From the NCBI GenBank assembly GCA_030607835.1, contig JAUWJE010000008.1:1-16623 (forward strand): a DNA stretch of 16,623 bases, given 5' to 3'. Origin of the DNA: Candidatus Fermentibacterota bacterium (GTDB lineage: Bacteria; Fermentibacterota; Fermentibacteria; Fermentibacterales; JCC-6). The position numbers and the translations under genes are program-made. This document shows, piece by piece, positions 1-6,737 of the stretch; positions within the stretch are counted from its first letter, which is position 1, and the number at the start of each line of letters is the position of its first letter. The notes under the pieces were generated by a model. It was not told the origin of the DNA. It saw nothing but the letters and a program-made list of their open reading frames with translations, and did not search any database.

Positions 1-762
1 ACGTCTGACGGGTTCGAATGACCGCACAATACAGAACAGGCTGTCTCCCTCGGAAGAGTAGCATGTTATACTGAACTCATCGAAGGAATCATCTGAGATA
101 TACACCCTGCCATCAGGTCCGGTGCAGCAGTGCATGCCGGTCTCCCTCTGAAAATTTCCATCCGGATTGAACTCGATCAGCCTTCTCCGAAAGATTGTCT
201 CAGGTTCATCGGAACCTCGAAAGAGAGCTATCTCTGTGCCGATAGAACAGGGTTCCACGAAGACGTAGCTTATCACCACATAACCTGTATCAGGTGCGGG
301 ATATATTCTTGAGGGTCCTGATCTGTTCATTGATGTGAACAGGATTTCATCAATCAGCGCAAGGTTGGAATTGAACCAGGCCATCTTCCTGTCTTTTATG
401 CTTGCAAGCATCATGTCACCCTGCTCGTTGAACCCCAGCCTGCTCATTTCTGCCGCGAACTCGCCCGGACCCTCTCCAACAGGAATGAACTCCTTAATGA
501 AATCACCATCCGATGTGAAGAATCTGACTGCCTGTGCTGATTTATCCAGTACCGCTATATCTCCATCTGGAGTATATGACAGTCCCTGTATATTCCCGAA
601 CATGTAGCAGCTGTCCCCAATTTCCACACCGATGGAATCGTACGGCACAAGGTAATGAATGGTATCCACCGGTGCGTGTCCAGTTGTTTCGGGATCATCT
701 CTTGTAGCTTCACATGAACAGATGAATATCAGTCCAGTGAGTATCCCTGAAAGGATTTTCAT
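1..762 (-). CDS. Beta-propeller lipoprotein (partial, C-terminus beyond window)
   Basis: Reading the minus strand from ATG at 762 gives 254 open codons to the window edge, so the C-terminus is missing. The start follows AGGAG with a 5-base gap. Residues 1-17 form a lipoprotein signal ending in ICSC, so Cys17 is the likely lipidated residue and the protein should be anchored in a membrane facing the periplasm or outside. The body has repeated PDGDIAVLD-like blade strands and a GEGPGEF motif at about residues 96-102, a pattern common in six-bladed propeller proteins of Bacteroidota-like and candidate-phylum genomes. It is a paralogue of the protein at 1661-2782, which has GSGPGEF at the matching place. 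It lies 63 bases after the HIT gene on the same strand and may be cotranscribed with it. The ligand or function is unknown; propellers of this type often act as binding or scaffold modules. Confidence 0.75.
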   Translation of the reverse strand, partial: MKILSGILTGLIFICSCEATRDDPETTGHAPVDTIHYLVPYDSIGVEIGDSCYMFGNIQGLSYTPDGDIAVLDKSAQAVRFFTSDGDFIKEFIPVGEGPGEFAAEMSRLGFNEQGDMMLASIKDRKMAWFNSNLALIDEILFTSMNRSGPSRIYPAPDTGYVVISYVFVEPCSIGTEIALFRGSDEPETIFRRRLIEFNPDGNFQRETGMHCCTGPDGRVYISDDSFDEFSITCYSSEGDSLFCIVRSFEPVRR

Positions 763-825
763 ATATTCTCCTGCTGCGCGGGAACCTCATTTCTCTCGGT
801 ATTCCCGATCAGTAAAACTTAAAAC

Positions 826-1206
826 TTATTTGTTGCGGTAGATTTTCTTCTCCGGTATTACTCCCCTGATTCCGCCCCTTGGATCATCAACATCACGTTC
901 GAACCTCGGTATCAGATGGATATGGACATGAGGAATTGTCTGACCGGCTGCTATTCCTTCATTCACACCTATATTGTACCCGTCGGCAGCTAGACTCTGC
1001 TCAAGCTGTTCCTTTCTAATCGTTAGAGCTTTTGCAATCGAAGACAGCTCTTCAGAAGTCGCGTCAAAGATGCTGGCGAAATGTCTGAAAGGTATGATAA
1101 GAGTATGCGAAGGCGAGACCGGATACAGATCCCTTATCACATAGACATTTTCATCTCTCCACAGTATCCTGTTATCGTCCGGATTGCAGAAGGGACAATC
1201 TTTCAT
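826..1206 (-). CDS. HIT-family nucleotide hydrolase/transferase
   Basis: This 126-residue protein has the size and motifs of the histidine triad superfamily. The HxHxH triad is visible as HVHIHLIP (His93, His95, His97), preceded by the conserved GQTIP. An N-terminal CPFC pair (Cys4, Cys7) suggests the zinc site found in many bacterial HIT proteins, and RGGIRGVIP near the C-terminus is also typical. Family members hydrolyse nucleoside phosphoramidates or dinucleoside polyphosphates in the cytoplasm; the exact substrate cannot be read from sequence. The ATG is preceded by GGAGGTG with a 4-base gap, a very strong ribosome site. The gene is upstream of, and on the same strand as, the propeller lipoprotein. 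Confidence 0.92.
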   Translation of the reverse strand: MKDCPFCNPDDNRILWRDENVYVIRDLYPVSPSHTLIIPFRHFASIFDATSEELSSIAKALTIRKEQLEQSLAADGYNIGVNEGIAAGQTIPHVHIHLIPRFERDVDDPRGGIRGVIPEKKIYRNK

Positions 1207-1660
1207 TTTTCACCTCCAGGAAAATTTAATTTACACCTGTTTCTTCTGATACCATAATGCATGATGTTCATTAAGAATGCAACAGTTGAGTACTGGAACA
1301 TGATTGAATCCGGGAACTTTACCGAAGTCGGTACATTATATAATCGCAGGAGCGTACTCCATTTAATTTGGAGAACGATTCCGTTGCAGTAACCTCGGCA
1401 GGGGAGCTGCAGGATACCGTATCAGCCAAAAGGCGAACTCTCCTCCTCTCGAGAGAAAGTCGGCAGATCATTCAGCGATGAAAAGGTTCTGGCTGACTGG
1501 GACGGATTGATAGCTACCCTGACGAGGCCCACCATTGTTCTGAATAATACACAGGTTCTCAATGTTGCACTTAAAGCTTGTCAATCACAATATCTGATGC
1601 AATAGTTTCTTTTGAATATTGTATCTGAATGATCTTGTCTTGAATCCTGGAGAATATAGA
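1207..1660. other. 454-base gap without an intact gene
   Basis: This separates the divergent HIT gene and the second propeller gene. It should hold the promoters for both, but I see no convincing -35/-10 pair. No RNA gene was recognised. Part of it (1261-1605) has weak coding character on the plus strand and is listed separately as a possible remnant. Confidence 0.5.
1261..1605 (+). pseudogene. Possible degraded remnant, ABC sugar-permease-like C-terminus
   Basis: One frame opens at ATG 1261, stops at TAA 1390 and then stays open to TAG 1605. Its last part contains TRPTIVLNNTQVLNVALKA followed by CQSQY. By eye this resembles the end of MalG-type carbohydrate permeases, where W-N/D-x-L-W-P-x-I-V-L-N precedes a V-x-L-A-x-F-Q-x-Q-Y run. 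A second frame over about 1364-1480 contains AGELQD, reminiscent of the region just upstream in such permeases. No frame gives a complete domain and no ribosome site precedes the ATG. This may be chance resemblance. Confidence 0.22.
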
Positions 1661-2782
1661 ATGAAATGCAGAAATACTTTCTTGTTGCTTACCGGTGTAT
1701 GTATTATAACCAAAGCAGGTTGCGGATCGGGTGAGGAGACAGCTTCCACCGGAGTACCGCATAGATTAGAGGACACAATAGTGGCTCCGGCTGACAGCTT
1801 GCTTTTCGTATCGGACACTGTCTCTGTTGATCTGATGGCCGATTACGGTATTGCTACAGTTGATGATATTGATGCTACTAACAGCGGTTTGATAGCACTT
1901 CTCGATGGAGCAAGCGCGACCGTTACGGTTATTACAGATTCAGGTGAACTCATTTCCCGGACCGGAGGCTCCGGTAGCGGTCCAGGTGAATTCCAGTGGC
2001 CTCAGGCGATATCCATATCTAGTACCGGCTCTATTGCAGTTTCAGATCTGCTTGCCGGCACCGTGAGGATCCTTGACCCCGACCTTGATTCGTATGTTGA
2101 TCTGCAGGGATTCGCGATGGCAAATCCGGGGGTTATGTATCTGAAGAGTGAAGGCAGTTTTGCTGGAATGAGGATGATTTTCCGCTCAGATGACGGGAAT
2201 ACCATTATAGGCTACCAGACAGCCCTCTGGTCTGAAAGTTCATCAGAACCCACAGTTATCTATAGGGAGGATATGGAATCGTTTACTCCCAACGACTTTG
2301 GCCGATCAATAATCACTCCCTATCCTATGGCCTGCAATTCAGAGGGAGTTGTCTTATTGGCGGATGTGTCCAGCGAAGAGTACATAATGTATTCCTACAA
2401 GGCTGACGGGACCCTCTCCTGGTCTCTTGAACGCCCGTTCCACCGAACAGAGAAAACGGAACTTGAGATACTTACTGAAGAGAGTATGGTTGAAAGACGC
2501 ATGCAACAGACCGCTCATCAGGCTAACTACACCGCGGATCCCTACAACTACGCGGTTTCCTCACTCGCAATTGGTCCGAGTGGAAGACTCTGGGCGGAAC
2601 GACCCGGGGCTGGAATCGTATTCTTTGATGTCTACGACCCGGAAACGGGTCAGCTTCTTTTCACCGCATCGGCGGAAGAGGAACTGGATCTTACCAGGCT
2701 GGAAGTAACCGCGGGAGGGATCCTTGGAGTTACGTCGGGAGATATCCCTTCCCTTGTAAGGTTGAAGGTTACAGCTCCTTGA
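1661..2782 (+). CDS. Beta-propeller lipoprotein, paralogue of the 1-762 gene
   Basis: This 373-residue protein starts at ATG 1661, which follows GGAG with an 8-base gap; an upstream in-frame start at 1619 lacks a ribosome site and would spoil the signal peptide. Residues 1-21 form a lipoprotein-like signal ending KAGC, with Cys21 as the candidate lipid site; Lys at -3 is unusual, so lipidation is less certain than in the paralogue. The hallmark GSGPGEF lies at residues 105-111, followed by repeated blade-like strands (SSTGSIAVSD, GPSGRLWAE). Family knowledge suggests a six-bladed beta-propeller displayed outside the inner membrane; the ligand is unknown. A 9-bp inverted repeat straddles its stop codon, and the next gene starts 60 bases on. 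Confidence 0.72.
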   Translation: MKCRNTFLLLTGVCIITKAGCGSGEETASTGVPHRLEDTIVAPADSLLFVSDTVSVDLMADYGIATVDDIDATNSGLIALLDGASATVTVITDSGELISRTGGSGSGPGEFQWPQAISISSTGSIAVSDLLAGTVRILDPDLDSYVDLQGFAMANPGVMYLKSEGSFAGMRMIFRSDDGNTIIGYQTALWSESSSEPTVIYREDMESFTPNDFGRSIITPYPMACNSEGVVLLADVSSEEYIMYSYKADGTLSWSLERPFHRTEKTELEILTEESMVERRMQQTAHQANYTADPYNYAVSSLAIGPSGRLWAERPGAGIVFFDVYDPETGQLLFTASAEEELDLTRLEVTAGGILGVTSGDIPSLVRLKVTAP

Positions 2783-2796
2783 CCGCCAGGAGCTGT
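2771..2796 (+). terminator. Hairpin spanning the stop codon of the propeller gene
   Basis: ACAGCTCCT (2771-2779) and AGGAGCTGT (2788-2796) are perfect 9-bp inverted repeats around the 8-base loop TGACCGCC, which contains the stop codon. No T-run follows, so it is not a classical intrinsic terminator. It could stabilise the upstream mRNA or reduce flow into the next gene. Confidence 0.4.
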
Positions 2797-2841
2797 TGGA
2801 AGATCATATGAAGAAGTATGAATGAAAACAGGGAGGTTTGC

Positions 2842-3378
2842 ATGAAAAAGAGAATAGGCAGTCATGTTATGGTGATAACCGTACTGGTCCTGGGAATTCT
2901 CTCCACTTCAGTGTCAGCACAGGATCCTGAAACAACCGGTCCGGTCATTGGTACTTTCGATTCCCGATGCGTTGCCGCGGCCTACTACCGCTCCGAGGAA
3001 TTCCTTGCCGATATAGCTGAACAAAAGGCGGAATATGAAGAAGCTCTGCAGGTCGGTGACACGGAGCGTGCAGATGAGCTTGGTGCGCTGGGACCAGAGC
3101 AGCAGCAGCTCGCGCATGAGCAAGTCTTCAGCAGGGGGGACATCGATGAGATCATCTGGTTGATATGGAGCGAGCTTCCCGATGTCGCCGAGGAGGCGGG
3201 GGTTGATCTAATAGTGAGCACATGGGACATCATCTACAGGGACGAAAGTATGCAGTTCGTTGACGTGACCGACCTTTTGGTCCTGTTCTTCGATCCCTCG
3301 GAAGAGACTCTCGACCTCATCGAGAGCATGAGGGGAATGCCTGCCATCCCCCCGCAGTTCCTGCAAGGCAGCGACTGA
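2842..3378 (+). CDS. Secreted protein of unknown function, possibly Skp/OmpH-like
   Basis: ATG 2842 follows AGGGAGG with a 5-base gap and gives 178 residues; an in-frame ATG at 2818 would add eight residues but has no ribosome site. Residues 1-26 are a clear Sec signal with cleavage after SVSA. The mature protein begins with a short strand (VIGTFDSRCVAAAY), followed by a charged helical stretch (about residues 48-90, rich in E, A and Q), then a GVDLIVSTWDIIY segment and a proline-rich tail. A beta strand followed by a charged helix recalls periplasmic Skp/OmpH chaperones, but the helix is short and the resemblance is weak, so function stays open. Its stop lies 26 bases before the DNA glycosylase start, suggesting cotranscription. 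Nothing in it looks damaged. Confidence 0.65.
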   Translation: MKKRIGSHVMVITVLVLGILSTSVSAQDPETTGPVIGTFDSRCVAAAYYRSEEFLADIAEQKAEYEEALQVGDTERADELGALGPEQQQLAHEQVFSRGDIDEIIWLIWSELPDVAEEAGVDLIVSTWDIIYRDESMQFVDVTDLLVLFFDPSEETLDLIESMRGMPAIPPQFLQGSD

Positions 3379-3392
3379 GTGCTGAGAGCAAC

Positions 3393-3407
3393 AGGAGGGG
3401 CACGCTG
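3393..3407 (+). promoter_or_regulatory. Ribosome site that selects a CTG start
   Basis: AGGAGG at 3393-3398 is six bases from CTG 3405-3407, the optimal spacing, with no standard start codon within reach. The residues encoded from here match the family N-terminus, which supports initiation at CTG. Confidence 0.6.
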
Positions 3408-4001
3408 AGCGAGTACATCTCACTGCCGGAAGAATTCTTTCTCAAGGATGCGGTAATGCTTGCACCGGTTCTCCTCGGGTGTTTGTTAAGAAGAGATACA
3501 TCTGCTGGATTAATCACCGGCATCATCGTTGAAACAGAAGCATACACGGAGGAGGATCCTGCAAGTCACGCTTTTGTCGGCAGGACAGAACGCAACTGGC
3601 CGATGTTCGAGAATGGCGGCATGGCCTACGTTTATCTGATCTATGGCATTCATAACTGTTTCAATGTAACCGCAGGAATGGAAAACAGTGGTGAAGCTGT
3701 ACTGATCAGAGCTCTTCAACCTGCTGAAGGTGTCGAACTCATGAAGAAGAACCGGATGGTTCAGGGAATCACTGATCTTTGCAGCGGCCCCGGGAAACTT
3801 TGTCAGGCGTTGTCTATCGACAGGAATCTGAATGGTGCTTCTCTAACGCATGGTGAGATTCAGATTCAGATGCCCTGTTTCAGAGAGGAACTCGACATTG
3901 TAAGAACAGAGCGGGTGGGCATTACAAAAGCAGCAGGACTTCCCAGACGCTTTCTGATTAATAATTCAAAATGGATTTCCAGGAGAATCAATAGTTTCTG
4001 A
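3405..4001 (+). CDS. 3-methyladenine DNA glycosylase, probable CTG start
   Basis: This base-excision repair enzyme of the AAG/MPG family removes alkylated purines from DNA. Numbered from Leu/Met 1 at CTG 3405 (198 residues), it shows the catalytic segment VETEAY (Glu45, Tyr47), His55 in DPASHAF, the aromatic strand AYVYLIYGIHNCFNV, GPGKLCQAL, and a C-terminal GLPRRF matching the usual R/D-x-P-W-R-F. The first in-frame ATG (3456) would remove LPEEFFLKDAV, the conserved N-terminal helix of the family, and has no ribosome site. CTG at 3405 has a perfect AGGAGG at 3393-3398 with a 6-base gap, and no in-frame ATG, GTG or TTG occurs between the preceding stop and 3456. The stop lies within a palindrome shared with the convergent gene. 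Confidence 0.88.
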   Translation: MSEYISLPEEFFLKDAVMLAPVLLGCLLRRDTSAGLITGIIVETEAYTEEDPASHAFVGRTERNWPMFENGGMAYVYLIYGIHNCFNVTAGMENSGEAVLIRALQPAEGVELMKKNRMVQGITDLCSGPGKLCQALSIDRNLNGASLTHGEIQIQMPCFREELDIVRTERVGITKAAGLPRRFLINNSKWISRRINSF

Positions 4002-4009
4002 TTAATCAG
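3998..4009. repeat. 12-bp palindrome containing both convergent stop codons
   Basis: CTGATTAATCAG is a perfect palindrome. The TGA of the glycosylase gene (3999-4001) and the TGA of the convergent membrane gene (minus strand, 4006-4008) occupy symmetrical positions four bases apart. Too short to be a strong terminator. Confidence 0.6.
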
Positions 4010-4701
4010 GCTGAGTTTTCCGGTATCCTTGAGAGAATTCTTGAAGCGAGCAGCAGCAATCCTATTCCTTCCAGAACCGCGAAGAAGACGTAGATATCAC
4101 CGTGGAAGGCGGTTTCATAGCCCTCAGCCCATCTAAGAGTCCAGAGTATGTACCCATGAGGAACAAGCGCCTGAAAGATTGGAGATTGCGTCCATGATGC
4201 TGTAACAGCCTGTGACATAAATGCCATTAGAAATAGTATTCTTCCGCTGAATTGCAGATACTCTTCAAGGATAATAAGAAGGGAAACCGCAGTAATGGCT
4301 GAAAAGGGAATCACGACCCACAGCTGCCATGGGATGGTTTCAAGCTTCATTCCCCATAGTACCGCGAGCAAGAGAGACGGAAGAACACCAGCCAGAAACG
4401 GAAGGACAATCTCAGGAAGGAGAAGAGAAATTTTTCCCGCTTTTGAAGTGAACAGCAGTTCAGCAAGTGCTCTCCTTGCGGATGATCCCGGCCACCCGAT
4501 AAGAAATGACGCTGGTACGGCATAAGCAATACAGGAAATTGATAGTGTCAGCGGATCAATGCGGGTCTGGCCTGGAAATATCCAGGCTGAAACCGGTGCC
4601 GCAAGCAGGATCCACAGAAATGCTCGTCTATGCACAGCCCATTGGAGCATGAGCTGGAGCACTCTGATCCAGATTCTTAGATATCCAGATCTTCCCCGCA
4701 A
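4006..4701 (-). CDS. Six-helix membrane protein, probable ABC-2-type permease partner
   Basis: This 231-residue hydrophobic protein has about six membrane spans, at roughly residues 27-42, 51-71, 91-117, 126-146, 154-169 and 202-222, the layout of ABC-2-type export permeases. No family motif was recognised beyond topology, so the assignment rests mainly on context. The start is TTG at 4701 (minus strand), with GGAGAGGTGG upstream leaving a 7-base gap from AGGTGG. The gene overlaps the end of the ABC-like ATPase gene by 25 bases, implying translational coupling and a shared complex. Since that ATPase looks catalytically dead, the pair may not work as an ordinary pump. Confidence 0.65.
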   Translation of the reverse strand: MRGRSGYLRIWIRVLQLMLQWAVHRRAFLWILLAAPVSAWIFPGQTRIDPLTLSISCIAYAVPASFLIGWPGSSARRALAELLFTSKAGKISLLLPEIVLPFLAGVLPSLLLAVLWGMKLETIPWQLWVVIPFSAITAVSLLIILEEYLQFSGRILFLMAFMSQAVTASWTQSPIFQALVPHGYILWTLRWAEGYETAFHGDIYVFFAVLEGIGLLLLASRILSRIPENSA

Positions 4702-5621
4702 AAAAGATCCACCTCTCCAGTATCTTCATCATCAGAGAAAAAGTCCGTAAGTTCCGCGGAAGAAGGGGATCTGATTTCCAGACCCGCAATCTGCCTGGAA
4801 TTGGCTCTGGCCAGGTTGGCCAGATTTGTAACCGCTGCAGACAGGTTCGAGTGATTGAATTCATATCCGCCTTCTACTGCAACAATATCTCTCGCTCCTT
4901 TAAGACTTTCCATTACTAATCTGGGCAATGCAGGAAAGAACAATACCCTCATCCGCATGAGAGAAGAACATGCATCGGCAAGTTCCTGGAAGCGAATGAT
5001 ATGAGTAACGCTGTTCTCACTGCACAGAGCGATTCTCTTAGATGAATGCGGTACATATTCCAATCCGGGAACTGATGCAACAACTGCGCAATTACTGTCA
5101 CACAGGTCCTCCAGCAGTGGATGCAGATCAATGGGGAATGGTCCCTGAAGGATCAGAACTTTTGGAACAGGAAGACAGGCTGCTGCAAAACCCGTGATAA
5201 ACTTCAGATCAGCCGAAAGATCTGCCACAGGTGTATCCGTGTAATCAGTCAGAGAACACCAGTTATACAGCTGAGAAAGGATTTCCTCTGAATCCTTTCT
5301 GCTGAAACCAGCCGCTGCAGCTGCGAGTTTAAGGTGCCCTGACACAGTTACACCGCTGGGGCACGAAAAATCCGCTGAGACATATGCTACAAGACCTCTT
5401 GCGCTATGGCTCATTACATCCAGGTGCTGCTCACCTATCAGGACTCTACCTGAAACAGGACTGCTTCTTCCCGCTAGAATATCGGCAAGTTTCGGGGCTA
5501 TTGTAGTTTCATCACCAAGGAGGATCAGCATTGAACCTGCAAGTACTGCCAGTTCAAGAGGGTCAGTAGCTCTATTCGAGAAGTACAGCTTCTCAGTTAT
5601 GAGCTGTACTGATGAATCCAT
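4677..5621 (-). CDS. Degenerate ABC-transporter ATPase-like protein (catalytic motifs lost)
   Basis: The 314-residue protein keeps the layout of an ABC-2 export ATPase but not its active site. At 34-50 LLGDETTIAPKLADILAG aligns without gaps to the usual LLGPNGAGKTTLLRLLAG, so the Walker A lysine is gone. At 78-82 VAYVS-A replaces the Q-loop YVPQ. At 134-140 DLSADLK replaces LSGGQ/M. At 155-160 VLILQG replaces the Walker B LLLLDE. At 182-186 ASVPG replaces the H-loop STHD. TVSGHL, GFSRKD, a SGRVLIG strand and a C-terminal IRSPSSAELTDFF match the family frame. The reading frame is intact, so loss of activity seems tolerated or selected. ATG 5621 lies 5 bases after the upstream oxidoreductase stop; its AAGGA ribosome site is inside that gene. 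A role as a regulatory or structural subunit is inference. Confidence 0.75.
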   Translation of the reverse strand: MDSSVQLITEKLYFSNRATDPLELAVLAGSMLILLGDETTIAPKLADILAGRSSPVSGRVLIGEQHLDVMSHSARGLVAYVSADFSCPSGVTVSGHLKLAAAAAGFSRKDSEEILSQLYNWCSLTDYTDTPVADLSADLKFITGFAAACLPVPKVLILQGPFPIDLHPLLEDLCDSNCAVVASVPGLEYVPHSSKRIALCSENSVTHIIRFQELADACSSLMRMRVLFFPALPRLVMESLKGARDIVAVEGGYEFNHSNLSAAVTNLANLARANSRQIAGLEIRSPSSAELTDFFSDDEDTGEVDLFCGEDLDI

Positions 5622-5626
5622 CCTGC

Positions 5627-6628
5627 TTATTCCTTTCCGACCAAAGCCTTCCTCAGGCTGTCATCAGCCATTTCAAGCGCACGTACAACAGCAAGTCCTT
5701 CGGTTCCTGATGATTTAGGAGTAGTACCGGTTTCGATGCACCGAAGAAATTCTTCCATCTCGCTCGCGAGAGGTTCGCCTGTATCCAGTTTGGGTGAGAC
5801 AATATCTCCCGTTCTGTAAGAGAGCTGATACTCGCCAAAGCTTTCCGGTTCGATTACTTCAACACCTTTGTCGTAGATCTTGATTTTTTCAAGTGGCTCA
5901 GTGTCATCGTATACAAGCATCTTCCTGCTTCCAACAATAACAGTTCTTCTTAACTTCGAGGGTGAGAGCCAGGAAACCTGGACATTGGCTATTGAACCGC
6001 TTGGGAACGCAAGATCGATAAAAGCCACATCCGGTATTCCATCAAGAACATACGCATGACCGAATGCGTTTACTTCAGTCGGTTCTTCATTCAACCAGTA
6101 GAAAAGCATTGAGAAATCATGAGGGGCAAGATCCCAGATAACCGATACATCCTTCTGATGCAAACCCAGATTCACTCTACTTGAGGTTATGAAATGTATG
6201 TCTCCGAGTTCTCCGCTGTCGATTATTTCCTTGGTTTTAATTACAGGTGGAGAGAACATGAATGTATGTCCAACCATAGTGACCAGTCCGTTTTTTCTGC
6301 CAAGATCAACCAGTTCTTCGGCTTCCTCTACAGATGCTGCGAAAGGTTTTTCGACGAAAACATGCTTTCCTGCCAGAAGAGCCTGCTTTGCCAGTGGAAA
6401 GTGAGAGGAAACATCAGTTGCAATAACAATAGCATTCAGATCATTGCTGTCGATAAGATCCTGGTATTTTCCGGTACTCTGAATATCTGGATAGTGCTGT
6501 GCCATTTTGTTCAGACGCGCAGTATTGGAATCGCAGATGAACAGACCGCCATTTCGACGGTTGGCGTAAATATTTCTTAGCAGATTGGGACCCCAGTAAC
6601 CAAGTCCGACTATTCCAGTTTTTACCAT
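5627..6628 (-). CDS. Gfo/Idh/MocA-family NAD(P)-dependent oxidoreductase
   Basis: This is a 333-residue cytoplasmic dehydrogenase, usual for the family. An N-terminal Rossmann fold has GLGYWG at residues 8-13 (TGIVGLGYWGPNLLRN), the conserved EKPFA at 93-97 with Lys94, and DLAPHDFSML at 166-175 with His170 as the likely catalytic position. The GYWGPNLLRN form is common in members that act on sugar nucleotides for surface polysaccharide synthesis, such as UDP-HexNAc 3-dehydrogenases; that substrate is inference. ATG 6628 was chosen because AAGGA lies 5 bases upstream and the Rossmann strand begins at once; a longer in-frame reading to 6802 would overlap clpB. It is the first gene of a minus-strand trio with the inactive ABC-like ATPase and the membrane protein. 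Confidence 0.9.
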   Translation of the reverse strand: MVKTGIVGLGYWGPNLLRNIYANRRNGGLFICDSNTARLNKMAQHYPDIQSTGKYQDLIDSNDLNAIVIATDVSSHFPLAKQALLAGKHVFVEKPFAASVEEAEELVDLGRKNGLVTMVGHTFMFSPPVIKTKEIIDSGELGDIHFITSSRVNLGLHQKDVSVIWDLAPHDFSMLFYWLNEEPTEVNAFGHAYVLDGIPDVAFIDLAFPSGSIANVQVSWLSPSKLRRTVIVGSRKMLVYDDTEPLEKIKIYDKGVEVIEPESFGEYQLSYRTGDIVSPKLDTGEPLASEMEEFLRCIETGTTPKSSGTEGLAVVRALEMADDSLRKALVGKE

Positions 6629-6689
6629 AACATTCCTTCCCGGTTTTCGAACACTTAAGCAACATGGAATTTCGTGGAAACTACCACCT

Positions 6690-6717
6690 TTTACAGCAAC
6701 GGTAAAGCATCTATATG
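6690..6717 (+). promoter_or_regulatory. Candidate promoter of clpB
   Basis: TTTACA (6690-6695) and TATATG (6712-6717) are separated by 16 bases, upstream of the AGGAGGTG ribosome site at 6726-6733. A short GTGG/CCAC inverted repeat (6674-6687) lies just upstream. No CIRCE-type heat-shock operator was seen. Confidence 0.4.
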
Positions 6718-6737
6718 TTATGCACAGGAGGTGGCTG

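Noticed and set aside
1571..1818. Minus-strand open frames over the start of the second propeller gene
   Set aside because: They are antisense to a lipoprotein start with a good ribosome site, and their composition is not protein-like.
6194..6580. 128-codon open frame opposite the oxidoreductase
   Set aside because: It is antisense to a well-supported gene, with no ribosome site or family features.
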